NCBI GenBank assembly: GCA_029255685.2
Contig: CM055320.2
Location: 7,798,614 to 7,862,613, forward strand
Direction: 5' to 3'
DNA length: 64,000 nucleotides
Source of the DNA: Silene conica
Taxonomy: Eukaryota > Streptophyta > Magnoliopsida > Caryophyllales > Caryophyllaceae
Below are positions 11,839-23,214 of the stretch, in pieces (position 1 is the stretch's first letter; each line of letters opens with the position of its first letter). The notes beneath the pieces were generated by a model. It was not told the origin of the DNA. It saw only the letters and a list, made by a program, of their open reading frames with translations, and ran no database searches. A program made the position numbers and the translations under genes.

Positions 11839-11958
11839 ATCATTGTACAATAATGATCGAAGTATTTCAATAAATATATTACATGTAATAAACGGCTTTT
11901 AGCTCATGCTAAAATGTAAAAGTAAATAACAGGATTGCATCACAAAGCATCAAAGTAC
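11839..11958 (-). other. 3' flank of COMT-like gene 1
   Basis: AT-rich sequence just downstream of the gene. It shares GCTAAAATG and AAATAACAGGATTGCAT with the 3' flank of gene 2 near 29220-29255, so the duplicated segment includes it. Confidence 0.6.
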
Positions 11959-14900
11959 CTAAGGCTTTTTTATGAACTCTATTACCTTAGTATCATAAGC
12001 AGAGCATGCTACATTCGGACCGTCAAATCCAACTTCTTTAGCCAAAACCCCAAATTCTTGTAGTGTCCTTTCTTTACCTCCGGGACTATTAGCCATCATA
12101 AGAACATCATAGTGAAAAACCGTCTTGGCCGCATAACTACTTTCCGGTAAAACAGGTAGAATATAATCACACACGATCACTTTACCGTGGTCCGGTAAGG
12201 AGTCATAACAGTTTTTAAACAACTTCATGCAATGCTCATCATCCCAGTCATGAATTATCCACTGAATTAAGCACATAACATTATTTATCATAAAATTAGA
12301 CATAAAACATATTTTAGTAGAATTGTTTGCTTATAAATTTTTAATTATAATTTACCTTCATAAACATAGCATCTCCTTTTGGTATACTCACAAACATATC
12401 TCCCGGAACATGCTCGACCCCTAAACTTACAAAAAAAAGCATGGTTATATACAATTGTAAATGAACGACTTATTTTTCATACTATTAACAGAAGCTAAAA
12501 AATCAAGTTTTTATTTTTTCTGAATGATATCCCTTTCTATAAAATGAACAACATTTAAAGGATTTTCATTGGTTGATGCAAATTAGTTAAAGTAGAATCC
12601 ACAATGTTTTTGATACATAATTAATTATCTTCCTTCAAGCTTTCATTAATTTAATTTGTTTTCTACTTTCATTAATTAAATAAGTTACAATCTATAATCC
12701 CACAATAAAATATGAAAATTTTGAAAGTACTAACTTCAATTTCAAATATGAAAATAAAATATTTGATGATCATTGATAATAAATGAACTAATTTTACATA
12801 AATTAAATGTAATAATATGATTGAGACGACTAAATTTTATTGATAAAGTATATTCCAAGATTTAAAAGGTTTTTAATATTATTTTAACATACAACAAATA
12901 AAATGATTAAATTGAGTGACAATGAGTATAAAACAGGAACAAAAAGTGAATACCAAATATGATAATATACTCTAAAATTAGCGAAAATTAAAGCATTCAA
13001 ATACTGAAAATCAATAAATTAAAATTGTTGAGAGTTGAAACTAAATGAAAATATGTAATTCTATCTTAAATGTACATAAAAAAGATTGAGTTTATATTAT
13101 ATGGTCGGAGTTTTTTTGGGTAGTTAGAGGGTAAGACTACTAATAATAATTTGGCCGGGTTCATTACGATGGTTAGGAATTTAGGATTTAAATCGTATGT
13201 ATAAGTTTAAAATCTATACGTATTTTTTTCGGGTACTATCGGTTTTAAGTTTAAAACGGATCAGTATTACCCCATGAGTTATAAGACAAATATTTTATTT
13301 TAAACATGCATAATGTTTTTTTTGACATATTTGATACGTCTTAAACTTATAACGATAATGTCGTTCTAAATAATAATTTGTATACTTTTATAATGTAAAG
13401 CAGATGCGTTGTTTTATTTACGTCTAAATTAAGCATATAAATTTTCTTTACTTTCTACATCAATATAACTGCAATATTAAAACCACATTTTTATTATATT
13501 TATTCACTTTTTATTGATTTTTCAGTTTAATAAAATTAAAATCGTATATTTTTGCACGGACGTAATACTATTTTTAATTGAAGATAAATAAATGAGTAAA
13601 TGACTAAGGCATAGCGAGTAATAAATCGTTTAAGTACCATGATATGCCGGAGCATTAGCAAGAACATGAGGCAAGTCCAAGTTAATGCCTCGAACATTAG
13701 GGTATTTTGAGATGATCATGTCTAGCGTTGCGCCATTGCCACCTCCTACGTCTACTAAGGTTGAAACTCCTTCAAATCCTCGATAGTTTTGTATGATTTT
13801 CTTCAACGTGATAATTGAGTGATTTGCCATTGCATTGTTGAAAATCTTATTGAATCTAGAATCCTTCCCGAAATACTCAAACGCAGTCATGTCGTGTGCC
13901 TTTTGGAATGGAGAACCGCCATTCAGAACCGCATCTTTCAAGTGATACCTAACGAAAATTATGCAACAAAATATTGTAAGTCGAATATTAGGATCGTCAA
14001 ATGACTTTAGGTGACCCTGTTCTAAATTTCAAGGCGAGGCCTCAAAATATAAAGAAACTCAAATTACATAATAAAGTAAAAAAAGGTCTCTCTTTCAGAT
14101 TGACTTAATTCATCTATTATTTTTCTTTTCTACGGTTTTTCACAACTATAATGATGTTTTTTAATTTTTGAAGACATAATACAAAGTAATTAAATAGCTA
14201 TCAAATAACAGAATCACCTCATGCAAGCGAATGAAGCGATGATCGGACTTCCAGACGATCAGAATACATAGATATTTTATTGTGAATAAATATATTTTCT
14301 CGAGTTTTTTTTTGTTTTTTTCTTAAAGTGAATGGGTTGAGTATATTTGAACCCCTGTTTTCATGGCCCAATGTTCTTGAAACATGTTGAACATGTTGTT
14401 CAACGCCCTGAGTTGATGCAGAGTACGTCTTACACAATTGCGCACACACGGCATGTCCGCATTAAATTTGTAGCTTAGTGCCTTTGGCGCTTAACTAGTA
14501 AAGCCATGAGCAGTGGAAATCACGGGTCATTTCAAGTTTTATTAGCTCTAAAACCGTTTTGTCTAATATAATAGAAAAATGTTACTATATATATTAGGTG
14601 AAATTAATGATCGTATGGGTAGAAACTCACCAATTATCCACGAAAACCTTGTCCTGAATCACAAGGGACAAGGCACCCAATGAGACACCATCCTCATCCT
14701 TAGTCAAAAACCGACAGACAGGGGTTAACCCGTAACATCTCTCAACCCGCTCATTGGATCCAGTTATGGTTCGGGTAGAACAAGATAGGATTGAATGGCA
14801 TGCTAGGAGACTTAGCATCCGGTCCAACATGGTTCCGGCCTCAGGATTCGTGGTAGGCAGATGCGCGATTATTTGGGCGGGCGTGAGAAATGCGCCCGGC

Positions 14901-15052
14901 CCAGCTCGCTTTATGATTTCTAAAACATCTAGCTCAATCACTGTGTTGAGTATCATGGATACTACGGAACCACTTGTTATGGTCATTGCAAATGAGCATA
15001 ACTCATCTTCTCCCATTATCGAATTGTTTTCATTACCTAAAATTGATCCCAT
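11959..15052 (-). CDS. COMT-like O-methyltransferase 1 (366 aa, 4 exons)
   Basis: Predicted SAM-dependent O-methyltransferase of the caffeic acid OMT family; such enzymes methylate hydroxyls of small phenolics in the cytosol. Exons on the minus strand are 15052-14631, 13948-13638, 12420-12356 and 12261-11959. All introns are GT..AG and phases join without a stop to give 366 aa, close to the usual COMT length. The start is MGSILGNE. The dimerisation domain comes first, then the SAM site LVDVGGGNG (about 205-213), INLDLPHV and [17 protein letters not shown]. Catalytic His is H270 in [11 protein letters not shown]. The position of the second catalytic Glu is D298 (VIVCDYILP); the third, E330 in GGKERT, is kept. 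Residues before GGKE ([11 protein letters not shown]) also differ from COMT. Substrate is likely changed; activity is unproven. Confidence 0.9.
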
Positions 15053-15116
15053 TTTTTGTTCCTTGTTTTTTTTTGTCGCTCGTAATAATAAGTTGTGGTA
15101 TGAAAATGCTTGTATA

Positions 15117-15150
15117 GTTTGATTAATTGGTGTCAAATTGTCAATATATG
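15117..15150 (-). promoter_or_regulatory. Core promoter block of COMT-like gene 1
   Basis: The block GACACCAATTAATCAAAC (minus strand, 15134-15117) is identical to one upstream of gene 2. Gene 2 has TATAAATAG next to it; here the equivalent place has CATATATTGAC (about 15149-15139), a weaker TATA candidate about 90 bp from the ATG. Confidence 0.5.
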
Positions 15151-15192
15151 GTGCTCGGTAATAAGTGCATTTATGGGTATGTAATTGTAGAC

Positions 15193-15290
15193 CACTTGAC
15201 CAACTCTCATAAGGGTGGTTTACATGGTCCATGTGGTGGTGCGAGAATGCATGGGCCCAGGAGATTAAACCCCTCGTTAAAAAAAAAAAT
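15193..15290 (+). mobile_element. 5'-truncated SINE copy
   Basis: It matches the 3' half of the SINEs at 34688 and 45601 (ACATGGTCCATGTGGTGGTG, GATTAAACCCCTCGT) and ends in an A run. The short duplication ATTGTAGAC flanks it (15184-15192 and just after the A run). Confidence 0.8.
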
Positions 15291-15299
15291 TGTAGACTA

Positions 15300-16154
15300 T
15301 TGGTTTCGTTTGTTATTTATCTACGAACATTTAAAAATGTTAAGAAATTATCTCAATCTAAAGTTTAAACTAATGGTTAGAGTTTCAAAATGGATCTTAT
15401 ACTCTCTAACGCGTTCTTGTCACATACACATGCATGAAGCGCGAATGCAGTTGCAGGTCTCCCGTTGCTTATTGCTTCGTATATAACTTTAAAAAACACC
15501 ATGTCAACAAATCATCTTAACCACAAGTTTAAACTAATAATTGAAACCTCAAAATCGATTTTATGCTTTATAAAAAGATAAACAATTTAGGAAAAGAGAG
15601 AGTACTCGGTACCAATTGTGGATCTAAGTTGGGCACCACGTTGTACAAAGGAAATTTTCAAGTTTTTAGTTAAAATTTATATTACGGTTTACGAATTATT
15701 AGTTTACTCGGACACTTTTGCCGAAATTTTTTCCTTTGTAAAACTTGTAACTTCAAACCATGGTTCAACCATTGCTTTGTACTCCGCGCATACTCATGCA
15801 AACATGCAACGTCTTGAATTGTAAGTAATACGCGCGGAGTATCTAAAAAGGGTGAGAACAAAAAGAAAGGCATAACGTAAAAGTTAAATGGGGTTACCTA
15901 ACCTATCGATATCATGCAAATATGCAACGTCTTGAATTGTGTGTCCGTTAGAGTAATGATATCATTATTGAAAAGTAATACAGCAATTTGTATTCCATGG
16001 GTCATGGACTCATGGTCATTGTTGTATAATTGTGCATGTTTTTTTCAAGGACATTATTTAGCTTTTCTCTAGAAGAGACGAGAACATGCCCACGTGGGTC
16101 AGGGTTCTTTGTTCTGTTTCAACTTAACAGGTAAACAATGTTGCTAGCTGACCT
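15300..16154. repeat. 5' flank of duplicated segment, copy 1
   Basis: No gene is seen. Pieces at 15600-15960 correspond to 31840-31960 and 33235-33350 upstream of gene 2 (AGAGTACT, ACTTCAAACCATGGTTCAACCA against GCTTCAAATCCTGATTCCACCA, then AAAAAGGTGAGAA, CTATCGATATCATGCAA, AGTAATGATATCATT). This extends the duplication about 1 kb upstream of the genes. Confidence 0.6.
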
Positions 16155-17511
16155 CAGGGGCGGACCTAGTATTTATTATTCGGTGTAGCAAAATTTACAT
16201 ACTAATAATAGGCAGTTGGTCTCCCTTAAGAGTTAAGACGATCATATCCGTTTTGAGTATAAAACGGGTCAAATATCATTGCATGTAAGTAGATAGGGCA
16301 AGAGTTGGTTATTCCCTAGGCATTTTGTTTTTTTTTCTACTTAAACATTTACTCCGTATTTAACTAGTTTTGTTGTTTAACATTGATATTCTCGACTTAA
16401 ACAAATTTACGACTAATAGATTTAACCATATCAAATACGAAGTAATAAAAGTAAAAGTAAAAAAAAAAAAAAAAAAGTAAAAGTAAAAAGGTAAACTAAT
16501 TAGTATTTGCCAATTTTCATAAGAAGTATGTGAAAGTAGTATGAAACTACTCTACCAATGACCAATATTTGTATTTTTTTTTACTTGAACGGTTTGTGAG
16601 CTTCATCCACATTTATGTTTTATTTTAAATTTATTAACAAATTAAATTGTCATTTTGTCAAATATTTATTCACACATAAAAAGCGGTAAAAAACAAACAA
16701 GTTGCTTACTCAATAATCCGTATAAAAAAACATCTATTAGAGTCAAGGTTTTGTTATCATTCATCTAGTAATTAATTAGTTATGATTATGGGAAGTTGAA
16801 ATGTCATTAAAGGAAATGTATAAAATATATTACTCTCATTCTTGGAAACAAACTAGAAGAAAGGAGTTAATATGGCAATAAGTAATGCAATTAATTAAGA
16901 AATAATGGTGTAGCAATCATAAATTTTCTCTTAATCTTTTCCAAATTTGGTGTAGGACTTGCTACACCAAAGCAATGCATCGGTCCGCCTAGGGGTGTTA
17001 ACGAGCCGAGCCGAGCCCGAGTTGGGCCTTGCTCGGCTTGTGCTCGATTACCAAAACTCGAGCTCGAGCTCGAGCCGATCTTACTCGAGCTTGAAAAAAA
17101 TGCGCTCGTTACAAAGCTTGCGAGCTTTAACACGAGCTCGAGCCAAACTCGAGCCGAATCGAGCCTATATAAAATTGCATGTTTTTTTTTATTTTTTTCT
17201 TCCGATATTTTCAATAACAAGGTTCGAAAATTATATGTAAAAATAATTATCAAATCAATAAGATATTTGATATATATGATACAAAGATATAATAATGATA
17301 AAATATTTCTATAAAATATGATTATATTTTTATAAAATACGATTAATATCTTATGTAATCTCAAATGTTCGAGCCGCTCGCGAGCTTTTCGAGTCGAGTC
17401 AGCCTTTGCTCGGCTTGACTCGATAAGCTCTCGAGCCGAGCCCGAGCTCGAGTCGAGCTCACACGAGCCGAGCTTTGACCGAGCCGATCTCGAGCTTTGA
17501 CCGAGCCCCTG
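16155..17511. mobile_element. hAT-like element, interrupted near its right end
   Basis: The left end CAGGGGCGGACC plus GGTGTAGCAA pairs with GGTGTAGGACTTGCTACACC and GGTCCGCC at 16955-16989, and the final CCCCTG lies at 17506-17511. A second element starting TAGGGGTGTTAACGAGCCGA at 16990 separates the two parts of the right end. Flanks GCTGACCT and GCCTGACCT suggest an 8-bp duplication, slightly decayed. The interior is AT-rich and non-coding, with an A-run microsatellite near 16445-16490. Confidence 0.55.
16990..17505. mobile_element. GAGCTCGAGC-rich hAT-type element, nested
   Basis: It begins TAGGGGTGTTAACGAGCCGA, a form common at hAT MITE ends. Both ends are packed with CTCGAGCTCGAG and GAGCCGAG strings around an AT-rich core. 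The right terminal repeat is not intact, so the end is approximate. Confidence 0.5.
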
Positions 17512-17632
17512 ATGCCTGACCTACAGAGTACAGACTACCGTATAACGTCTTCTCAGTTCATGCATGTACTTATCATAGGCCAATCTAAGACTAGTTCATG
17601 GATATAAATAAAATATTATGTATATATATGAT

Positions 17633-18831
17633 CAGGTCCGGCTTTTTGGGTGTGCAGCCCGTGCGAGCGCACAGGCCCCCAAATTTTTAGGGCCTAATTC
17701 TGCTACTTGTTTCCAAGTAATTTAATTATTGACGCAATTCCATAACATAAAGAGTTGGTGGCACAGGTGGTAGAAACCTTGATATCTTTTAGACCATCCC
17801 CAAGCAAAAGGTCGATTTAATCGAGTCAATAACGTATTAACCCTTAATCTTACCTTATTGACATTGACCCTCTTTTACCCTCCCAAGCAGAAAGTCGATT
17901 TAATCGAGTCAATAATATAGTTTTTCTTTTCTTTTTTTTCTTATTCTAATTTGTAACCAATGAGAGTTTGCCACGTAAGGGTCAATTGGGGAGTCAATTT
18001 ACTCAACCTTGGGTCACAAATTGACCCTCAACACCATTGGGTCAATCCTAATCTTCACTTAATCGTAATTAACTTGACCCAAGCAAGCAATTGACCTAGC
18101 AATTGACCTTGCTTGGGGATGGTCTTAGAATGAATCTGTATTTGATTCTTGATAGAGCCATTTTACATTTTTTTTACACGCAGGGCCCACTCAATTATTA
18201 ATTGTCCCCCTTTCTTATATTTTACCATTATTTTTTTTTTTTCAAAATTAACATGTCCTACCATGTTTCCCTTTAATTAAACTTTTATGTATATTTTTAA
18301 TATTTATTTAATTTTTTTATAAGCAACTTTTATATTATTTATTTTCCGTCTCATTCATTTGTTTACCCTTTTTTTATTTTATATAAATGTTATTTTAATC
18401 AAAGTTAAACATATAGTTGAAACGAAGAGAGTATATTGATCATGAAATATATACGGAATATGTTGTATTAATTTGATAAGAAGTACTTAAAATAACGAAA
18501 TATTTATTTTGTTTTTGAAATAAATTGGAAAGTTTAAAGAAGAAAATATCAACCCATAACAAAATATTTCATAAATTTGTTAATGTGAGGGTGAGTGTTA
18601 CTAAATGGAGGAAGTTAACACCTTCATTCTATTTTTTTTCTTATTTCAATAAAATAAGCGTCACATAAATTTTATATTCAAAACGTGGGAAGAAAAAAAA
18701 TTAAATGGATGAAGTTTTTTTTGTTCAAGATGAAACTAAAAGAACAAGTTTTTTTGAACGATTACAATACTTATTTAGGGCCTCGTTATAAAATCTCGCA
18801 CAGGACCTCCGAATTTTCGGAGACAGCCCTG
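17633..18831. mobile_element. hAT-like element with a nested MITE
   Basis: Ends CAGGTCCGGC and GACAGCCCTG are imperfect inverted repeats. Flanks TATATGAT (17625-17632) and CATATGAT (18832-18839) agree at 7 of 8 bases, fitting a hAT target duplication. The interior is AT-rich and non-coding. Confidence 0.55.
17792..18124. mobile_element. Harbinger/Tourist-like MITE
   Basis: 333 bp with perfect ends GACCATCCCCAAGCAA and TTGCTTGGGGATGGTC, flanked by TTA on both sides (17789-17791 and 18125-18127). TTGACC and GGTCAA repeats fill the interior. Confidence 0.88.
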
Positions 18832-19018
18832 CATATGATGAGATGGAGGGAGTAGCCCTTTACTGTGAAAAGACTCAAAATAAGATAAAAGTGCAAAAAT
18901 GTTAGCTATGGGGTCGAATACATGACCACACGAATAAAAACTAAGTATCTGACCACTACGCCACTAAATATTTAACAATTTTTATTAAAACTAATTTATA
19001 AATATTTCAGAATAAGGG
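18832..19018. other. Intergenic, no gene seen
   Basis: AT-rich. A stretch at 18915-18960 (GGGGTCGAATACATGACC) resembles a reversed tRNA-type B box and may be an old SINE piece, but there is too little to call. Confidence 0.3.
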
Positions 19019-19039
19019 GTGCTGGTGAACCATGCACCC

Positions 19040-19310
19040 ATGCCAAAAACACCACTGGTACGTACCGGCCTTTTGGGTCATTTGGCATGTGACCAATGTC
19101 TAATTTAATTTAAGGGGTGGTCAAAACTGCTTGAATTGCCATCCCGGCTCGCTCCCTAGGGTCACATTTCGCCCTACTAACCTCCACTAGTCCACTCTGG
19201 CTCGGCCCGTCCATCTCAATAGGCAAGTTTTGGGCCCCTCAAATCAAGCCCGATCAGCCCCGGTCTGACCTGGATGCGGGATATATATGCCCGCACCAAA
19301 TCCATCCCTC
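19040..19310. repeat. GC-rich dispersed repeat (copy 2), split by a LINE
   Basis: It matches the block at 4490-4765 (TCATTTGGC, GCCCGCACCAAA). It is continued after the LINE at 23215-23320 (TATTTCGGGTCAA, CTCCCAAACCAAATCCGGC). The 13-bp target duplication AAATCCATCCCTC marks the split. Confidence 0.6.
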
Positions 19311-20428
19311 CACTAAAAAAGCTCAAGCATGGACACCTCTAATGGTAGAAGCGACGGCTGTTCTGGAAGGTCTCATGAAAGCTCACCGTAAGGGACATGA
19401 TCACGTTGTTGTGGAAAGCGATTATTACAAGTTATCGACGCGCTTAGTGTTGGAAATAGGGGCTTAATAAGGGGAGTCCTTTTCTAACTTTTGCCCCACA
19501 TAGGAGAGTTATAGAAGTTTGCTTGTGTTTATATATCCTTCTATTACTACACCTATCACTAGTGGGTCAAGGGAGCCTTTTGTAGAGGCTTGCGAGGTGC
19601 TTAATTCAGCTCGCACACGCGCGCGCGCGTGCCCGAGCCCGGCCCGGATTCGGGATTCGGGCTGTGCCTATCTTTTTGGGTCGCGGATTTGTGTTTTGTA
19701 TGTGACGTTTTTTGTGTTGTTGAAATAGTCAGTCAAACTGATCCCTCCTATAAATACCCTCCTCTGCAAACACATTAATCACACAATCACACTCAACTCA
19801 CATCTTCTCTTCTCCTCTTCTTCTTCTCTTCTCTATTATAATTTCTGGGTAAAGTATTAAATCTTTCCAGGTCTTCCAGTCTTGAGTGGGCAAGACTGTA
19901 AGGCAGCAGTAGTGTTATCCTTGGGGAACTACCGGTCATCGCTGATCGTGTAAAACCCCTCGCGAAAGCGGAAATATAAACATACAAAAGTACTAAAAAT
20001 GCAGCGGAATTAAAACTTTTTAACATAACTAACATGCGAGGTGAATTAAAAACTGTAACTGAAAGTAAAATACATATACAAACAGCCTGGGATGGTACAT
20101 CCCTACAGGCACTCAAAACTGAAATATAAACTAAGTCTAGCTAACGTAAACGTGTGAGTCCATCGATGAATAGGATCATCGCTCGCTAGCTCCATGCAAC
20201 CCTCTGCCAACCACCTGTCATGTACCTACATACATGTAAACATGTACGCCACAATCAGTGGGGAGTGACTAGAGTTCTCCTAGCCACCTTTTGTGACAAC
20301 ACGTAACACATAAAACAATACAGAATACTCCAACATATATAACATGTGAAGCATAAACAACTCATCAACTGATCTCTTGCTATCATGCGAATACCATGCA
20401 CGGCTCTCAACTAACTTCATAAACAAAT

Positions 20429-21288
20429 AGGAAGGAGAGCCGGTCTCCCTACTGGTTACCCAGTCGGGGGGTCTTTCAATCCAATTATTTATGAAACCGA
20501 ACTAAGAGTCATCCAATGCCTTGGATGATTTAACCACAACTCATATAACAACAATAACATACTATGCATATCTGACACTGTATCATCATCAAGGCAAGCA
20601 GATATAAAACAGCAAGTACAAAGGTTCAGAGGCGACATCTTAACGCATAACCTAGGTACTAAGCTCACAATATCAAGCAAGGACTCAGAGGCGAAAACTC
20701 AACGCATGGACCGGCTATCACTGAACATTAGACTCAGAGGCGAAAACTCAACGCATGGACTAACATTCAATTCACTATCACAAGTAAGGAACTCAGAGGC
20801 GAAAACTCAACGCATGTTCCCCTACCACATTACAAGATACTAGACTCAGAGGCGAAAACTCAACGCATGTTCTAGCACCAAACACCTGCACTCCGGGTAA
20901 GGTATGACAACCTGACTGCCCCGTCGTGCAGTTGCTCTACTCGTCAGACTCAGAGGCCAGCTTAAGGCATGTCCTGACGCGATCACACATACATGTCTGG
21001 ACTCAGAGGCGAAAACTCAACGCATGTCCCAGACACGACAAACAGACATGTATGGAACTCAGAGGCGAAAACTCAACGCATGTTCCCATACACGACAAAC
21101 AGTTCACGTATTAAGTTCAGAGGCCAGCTTAAGGCATAACTTAATACGCATCAAAACAATATCATTCAAGTCTATGAACTACTCTATAGTTCTACCTTTA
21201 ACTTCTAATCAACACTTAATTGACCTCGAGAACTAAGATGAGGGAGAGCCGGTTTCCCTTTCGGTTGCCCGACCGGGGGGTCTCTATC
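20429..21288. repeat. Array of stem-loops with conserved core and matched variable stems
   Basis: Nine units share a 20-22-nt core starting CAGAGGC and ending GCAT (cores start at 20627, 20686, 20735, 20794, 20847, 20951, 21004, 21060 and 21118). The flanks differ between units but are mostly complementary within a unit: TGTCTGGAC with GTCCCAGACA, TGTATGGAAC with GTTCCCATACA, CGTATTAAGTT with AACTTAATACG. Inside the core GCG pairs with CGC, or GCC with GGC, in matched fashion. Two copies of a further structured block (GAGAGCCGGT...GGGGGGTCT) bracket the array at 20429-20476 and 21241-21288. A separate hairpin, CATCCAA/TTGGATG, lies at 20510-20527. Confidence 0.85.
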
Positions 21289-21440
21289 CTTACCCTATTC
21301 CCGAACCCAATATAATGTTGCCCATCCTCCGGGGACTTCAAATACATGTCAAAGGTACACAAAACAAGTTTCAAGTAAAACCGATTAACCGTTCGAAAGT
21401 TACACTCAATTTACAAAAACTTCAAAATAGCCTACAGGGG

Positions 21441-21745
21441 TCCCCAGCCGGTCGGCAGGCAGCCGGTCGGCCGGCTGGGAACCCATTCCCTTAGCTTTAC
21501 AAACTCGCAAACCCACCCCAAATGTACTCCCAGCCGGCTGGCAGGCGGCCGGTCTGCCGGCTGGGCTCCCCTCTACGTATGTCTTTCGCAAAAATACAAA
21601 CACAACGCAAGGAGCGACCACCAGCCGGTCGGCAGGCAGCCGGTCGGCCGGCTGGCAGTCCCAAGGTCCAATCCTTTCAAAATTTACAAAACTCCCAAAG
21701 ACGCTCCCAGCCGGTCGACCGGCGGCCGGTCGGTCGACCGGCTCA
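21441..21745. repeat. Four GC-rich hairpins (CCAGCCGG...CCGGCTGG)
   Basis: Copies at about 21443-21479, 21529-21565, 21621-21655 and 21706-21743 are spaced about 80-95 bp apart. Each begins CCAGCCGG and ends CCGGCTGG (the last copy CCGGCT) around GGCAGGCAGCCGGTC-type text. Each could fold into a strong stem. The spacers are AT-rich and unrelated. Confidence 0.8.
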
Positions 21746-23214
21746 GAGAGCCTGATACGATTTTCGCAACTTTCAGCCTATTCGAAATCATCACAAATCG
21801 ACACCAATTCTTCACAATTGATACAAGTAACGTTTACCCAACATTTCCAAACATCCAATACTACATATCTACCAGCAATTAGTTCCCATAACAATCCTCA
21901 AATGAATATCTCTTGTATCCGTCGCAAAATGAGAAAAACTGAAATTAAGCTTAAGAACACATATCAACCAATTCAAGCATAAATTCATCAACATAACCTC
22001 ATCCTAAACATGTTACTAAGTCTAGAAATCATAAACTCAAACATAAATCAGAAACCATGACAAGATTAACAACAAAAGTGCTAATATTCACAAATAGGCC
22101 GAGTTTCTCATTATCGTCACCTTTACTTAGCGAAACCTTCAAGATCTTGTTCAATAAGCACCAAGTCCTCTTCCGGGCTAACACAAACACCGCCTAAAAC
22201 AACAAAACATCACAACTATCACGAATTTCGAATTAAATCAAACAGGCCGAAATTTCGACTGTCATAAAATGCAAGATTTATTACCTTAAAACGACGGGCT
22301 CGAGACAAGGAATCCGTGGCCGCGAAAATCGTCTCAATCGGATAAGAAACGAAGATTTTATGAGCATTTTAAGATTGAAGGAGAAATCTATAAAAATGGT
22401 GTTTGTTGTTGTTTGCAAGATCTGAAAATTGAAATGAAGGAGAGAGGTGGAGGATGGGGGGTTTAGGGTTTTGTGAGGAAAAAGAGGGAAAATGGGTCCA
22501 TTAACAAGTTAGGCCCATAAGACAAGTTTTAAGACGGTTTAAGTTAAAAACACCAACTTAAGGTAACTATAAACTTACGACGATATAAATATTTCCGGAC
22601 TATGAAACTAAATTGCTAAGACGTAAATTAAGCAGTTAAATGAAAACTTATTTAAATCCTTTAAAATATTATCGTATAAATTAATCAGTTATTTAAATGA
22701 AATCCCAAAATTTACGAAATATAAATTATTTCTCGAGCTTGAACTTAAAACCTTTAAATATTGTTTACGAAAATGCGGGATGTTACAGATCGCCACCTCG
22801 GTCGTACCGGAAATATAGTTTTCAAGGCAGTGGTCTTACCACGTCACTACATTCTCTCGGTATTTCTAATCTTCTGATTTCGTTACTACTTTTTCGTACC
22901 TTTAGAATTACAGTTATTTCTGAGTTCTGTAATTCTCTCCAACACTTAGGGATCGAGCCCAAGGACGGAGTTTATTTCATTTAGTTATTGTGGGATATTT
23001 TGTCTTTTTACCTTTCTTTTGTTTCCGTTTTTTGGTCTTTTACTAAGAGAGCTAATAATATCGTCACTCACATACTTGCTCTTTATCTTACTACTGAGCC
23101 GGATAGAGTTAATTGGGTTGACTCATTACCGTCAAGTGCGAACAATGCTATTGTTTTTTATTTGAATTTAATGAAATAAGCTTCGACTTTTCCCCAAAAA
23201 AAAATCCATCCCTC

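Larger units (their letters stand above)
19949..22787 (-). mobile_element. 2.8-kb solo LTR, probably Gypsy chromovirus (Tekay-like)
   Basis: The block is flanked by GATCG (19944-19948 and 22788-22792). Its ends are TGTAA and TTACA. Read on the minus strand it starts TGTAACATCCCGCATTTTCG, a form I associate with Del/Tekay chromovirus LTRs, and its length fits that group. There is no gag or pol. It holds the hairpin array at 20429-21288 and the GC-rich hairpins at 21441-21745. The superfamily assignment is from memory of LTR ends and is the weaker part of this call. Confidence 0.8.
19448..22944 (+). mobile_element. Solo LTR (TGTTGGAAAT family), split by another solo LTR
   Basis: It starts TGTTGGAAAT and ends CTCTCCAACA, with the 5-bp duplication CTTAG at 19443-19447 and 22945-22949. 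Without the inner insertion it is about 650 bp. It has a promoter-like CCTATAAATACC near 19750. No internal retrotransposon sequence is present, so it is a recombination-derived solo LTR. Confidence 0.9.
19311..23201 (+). mobile_element. 5'-truncated LINE end (LINE D) with nested solo LTRs
   Basis: The target duplication AAATCCATCCCTC is at 19298-19310 and 23202-23214, with an A run before the right copy. The coding remnant is an RVT_3 RNase H-like domain: EATAVLEGLMKAHRKGHDH and VVVESDYYKL before the nested LTRs, then TKRANNIVTHILALYL after them (near 23040-23085), with a frame change. Without the nested LTRs this insertion is only about 400 bp. Confidence 0.85.

Noticed and set aside
16891..17364. 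157-codon frame on the minus strand
   Set aside because: It lies across the ends of two hAT-type elements and consists of low-complexity CTCGAGC and AT-rich text.
20627..21140. Regular repeats with variable spacers resembling a CRISPR array
   Set aside because: The variable parts are complementary arms around each repeat, not independent spacers, and the array lies in a plant LTR.
21406..21755. Frames rich in PAGRRP or GRPAACQPAG
   Set aside because: They are produced by the GC-rich hairpins of the solo LTR.
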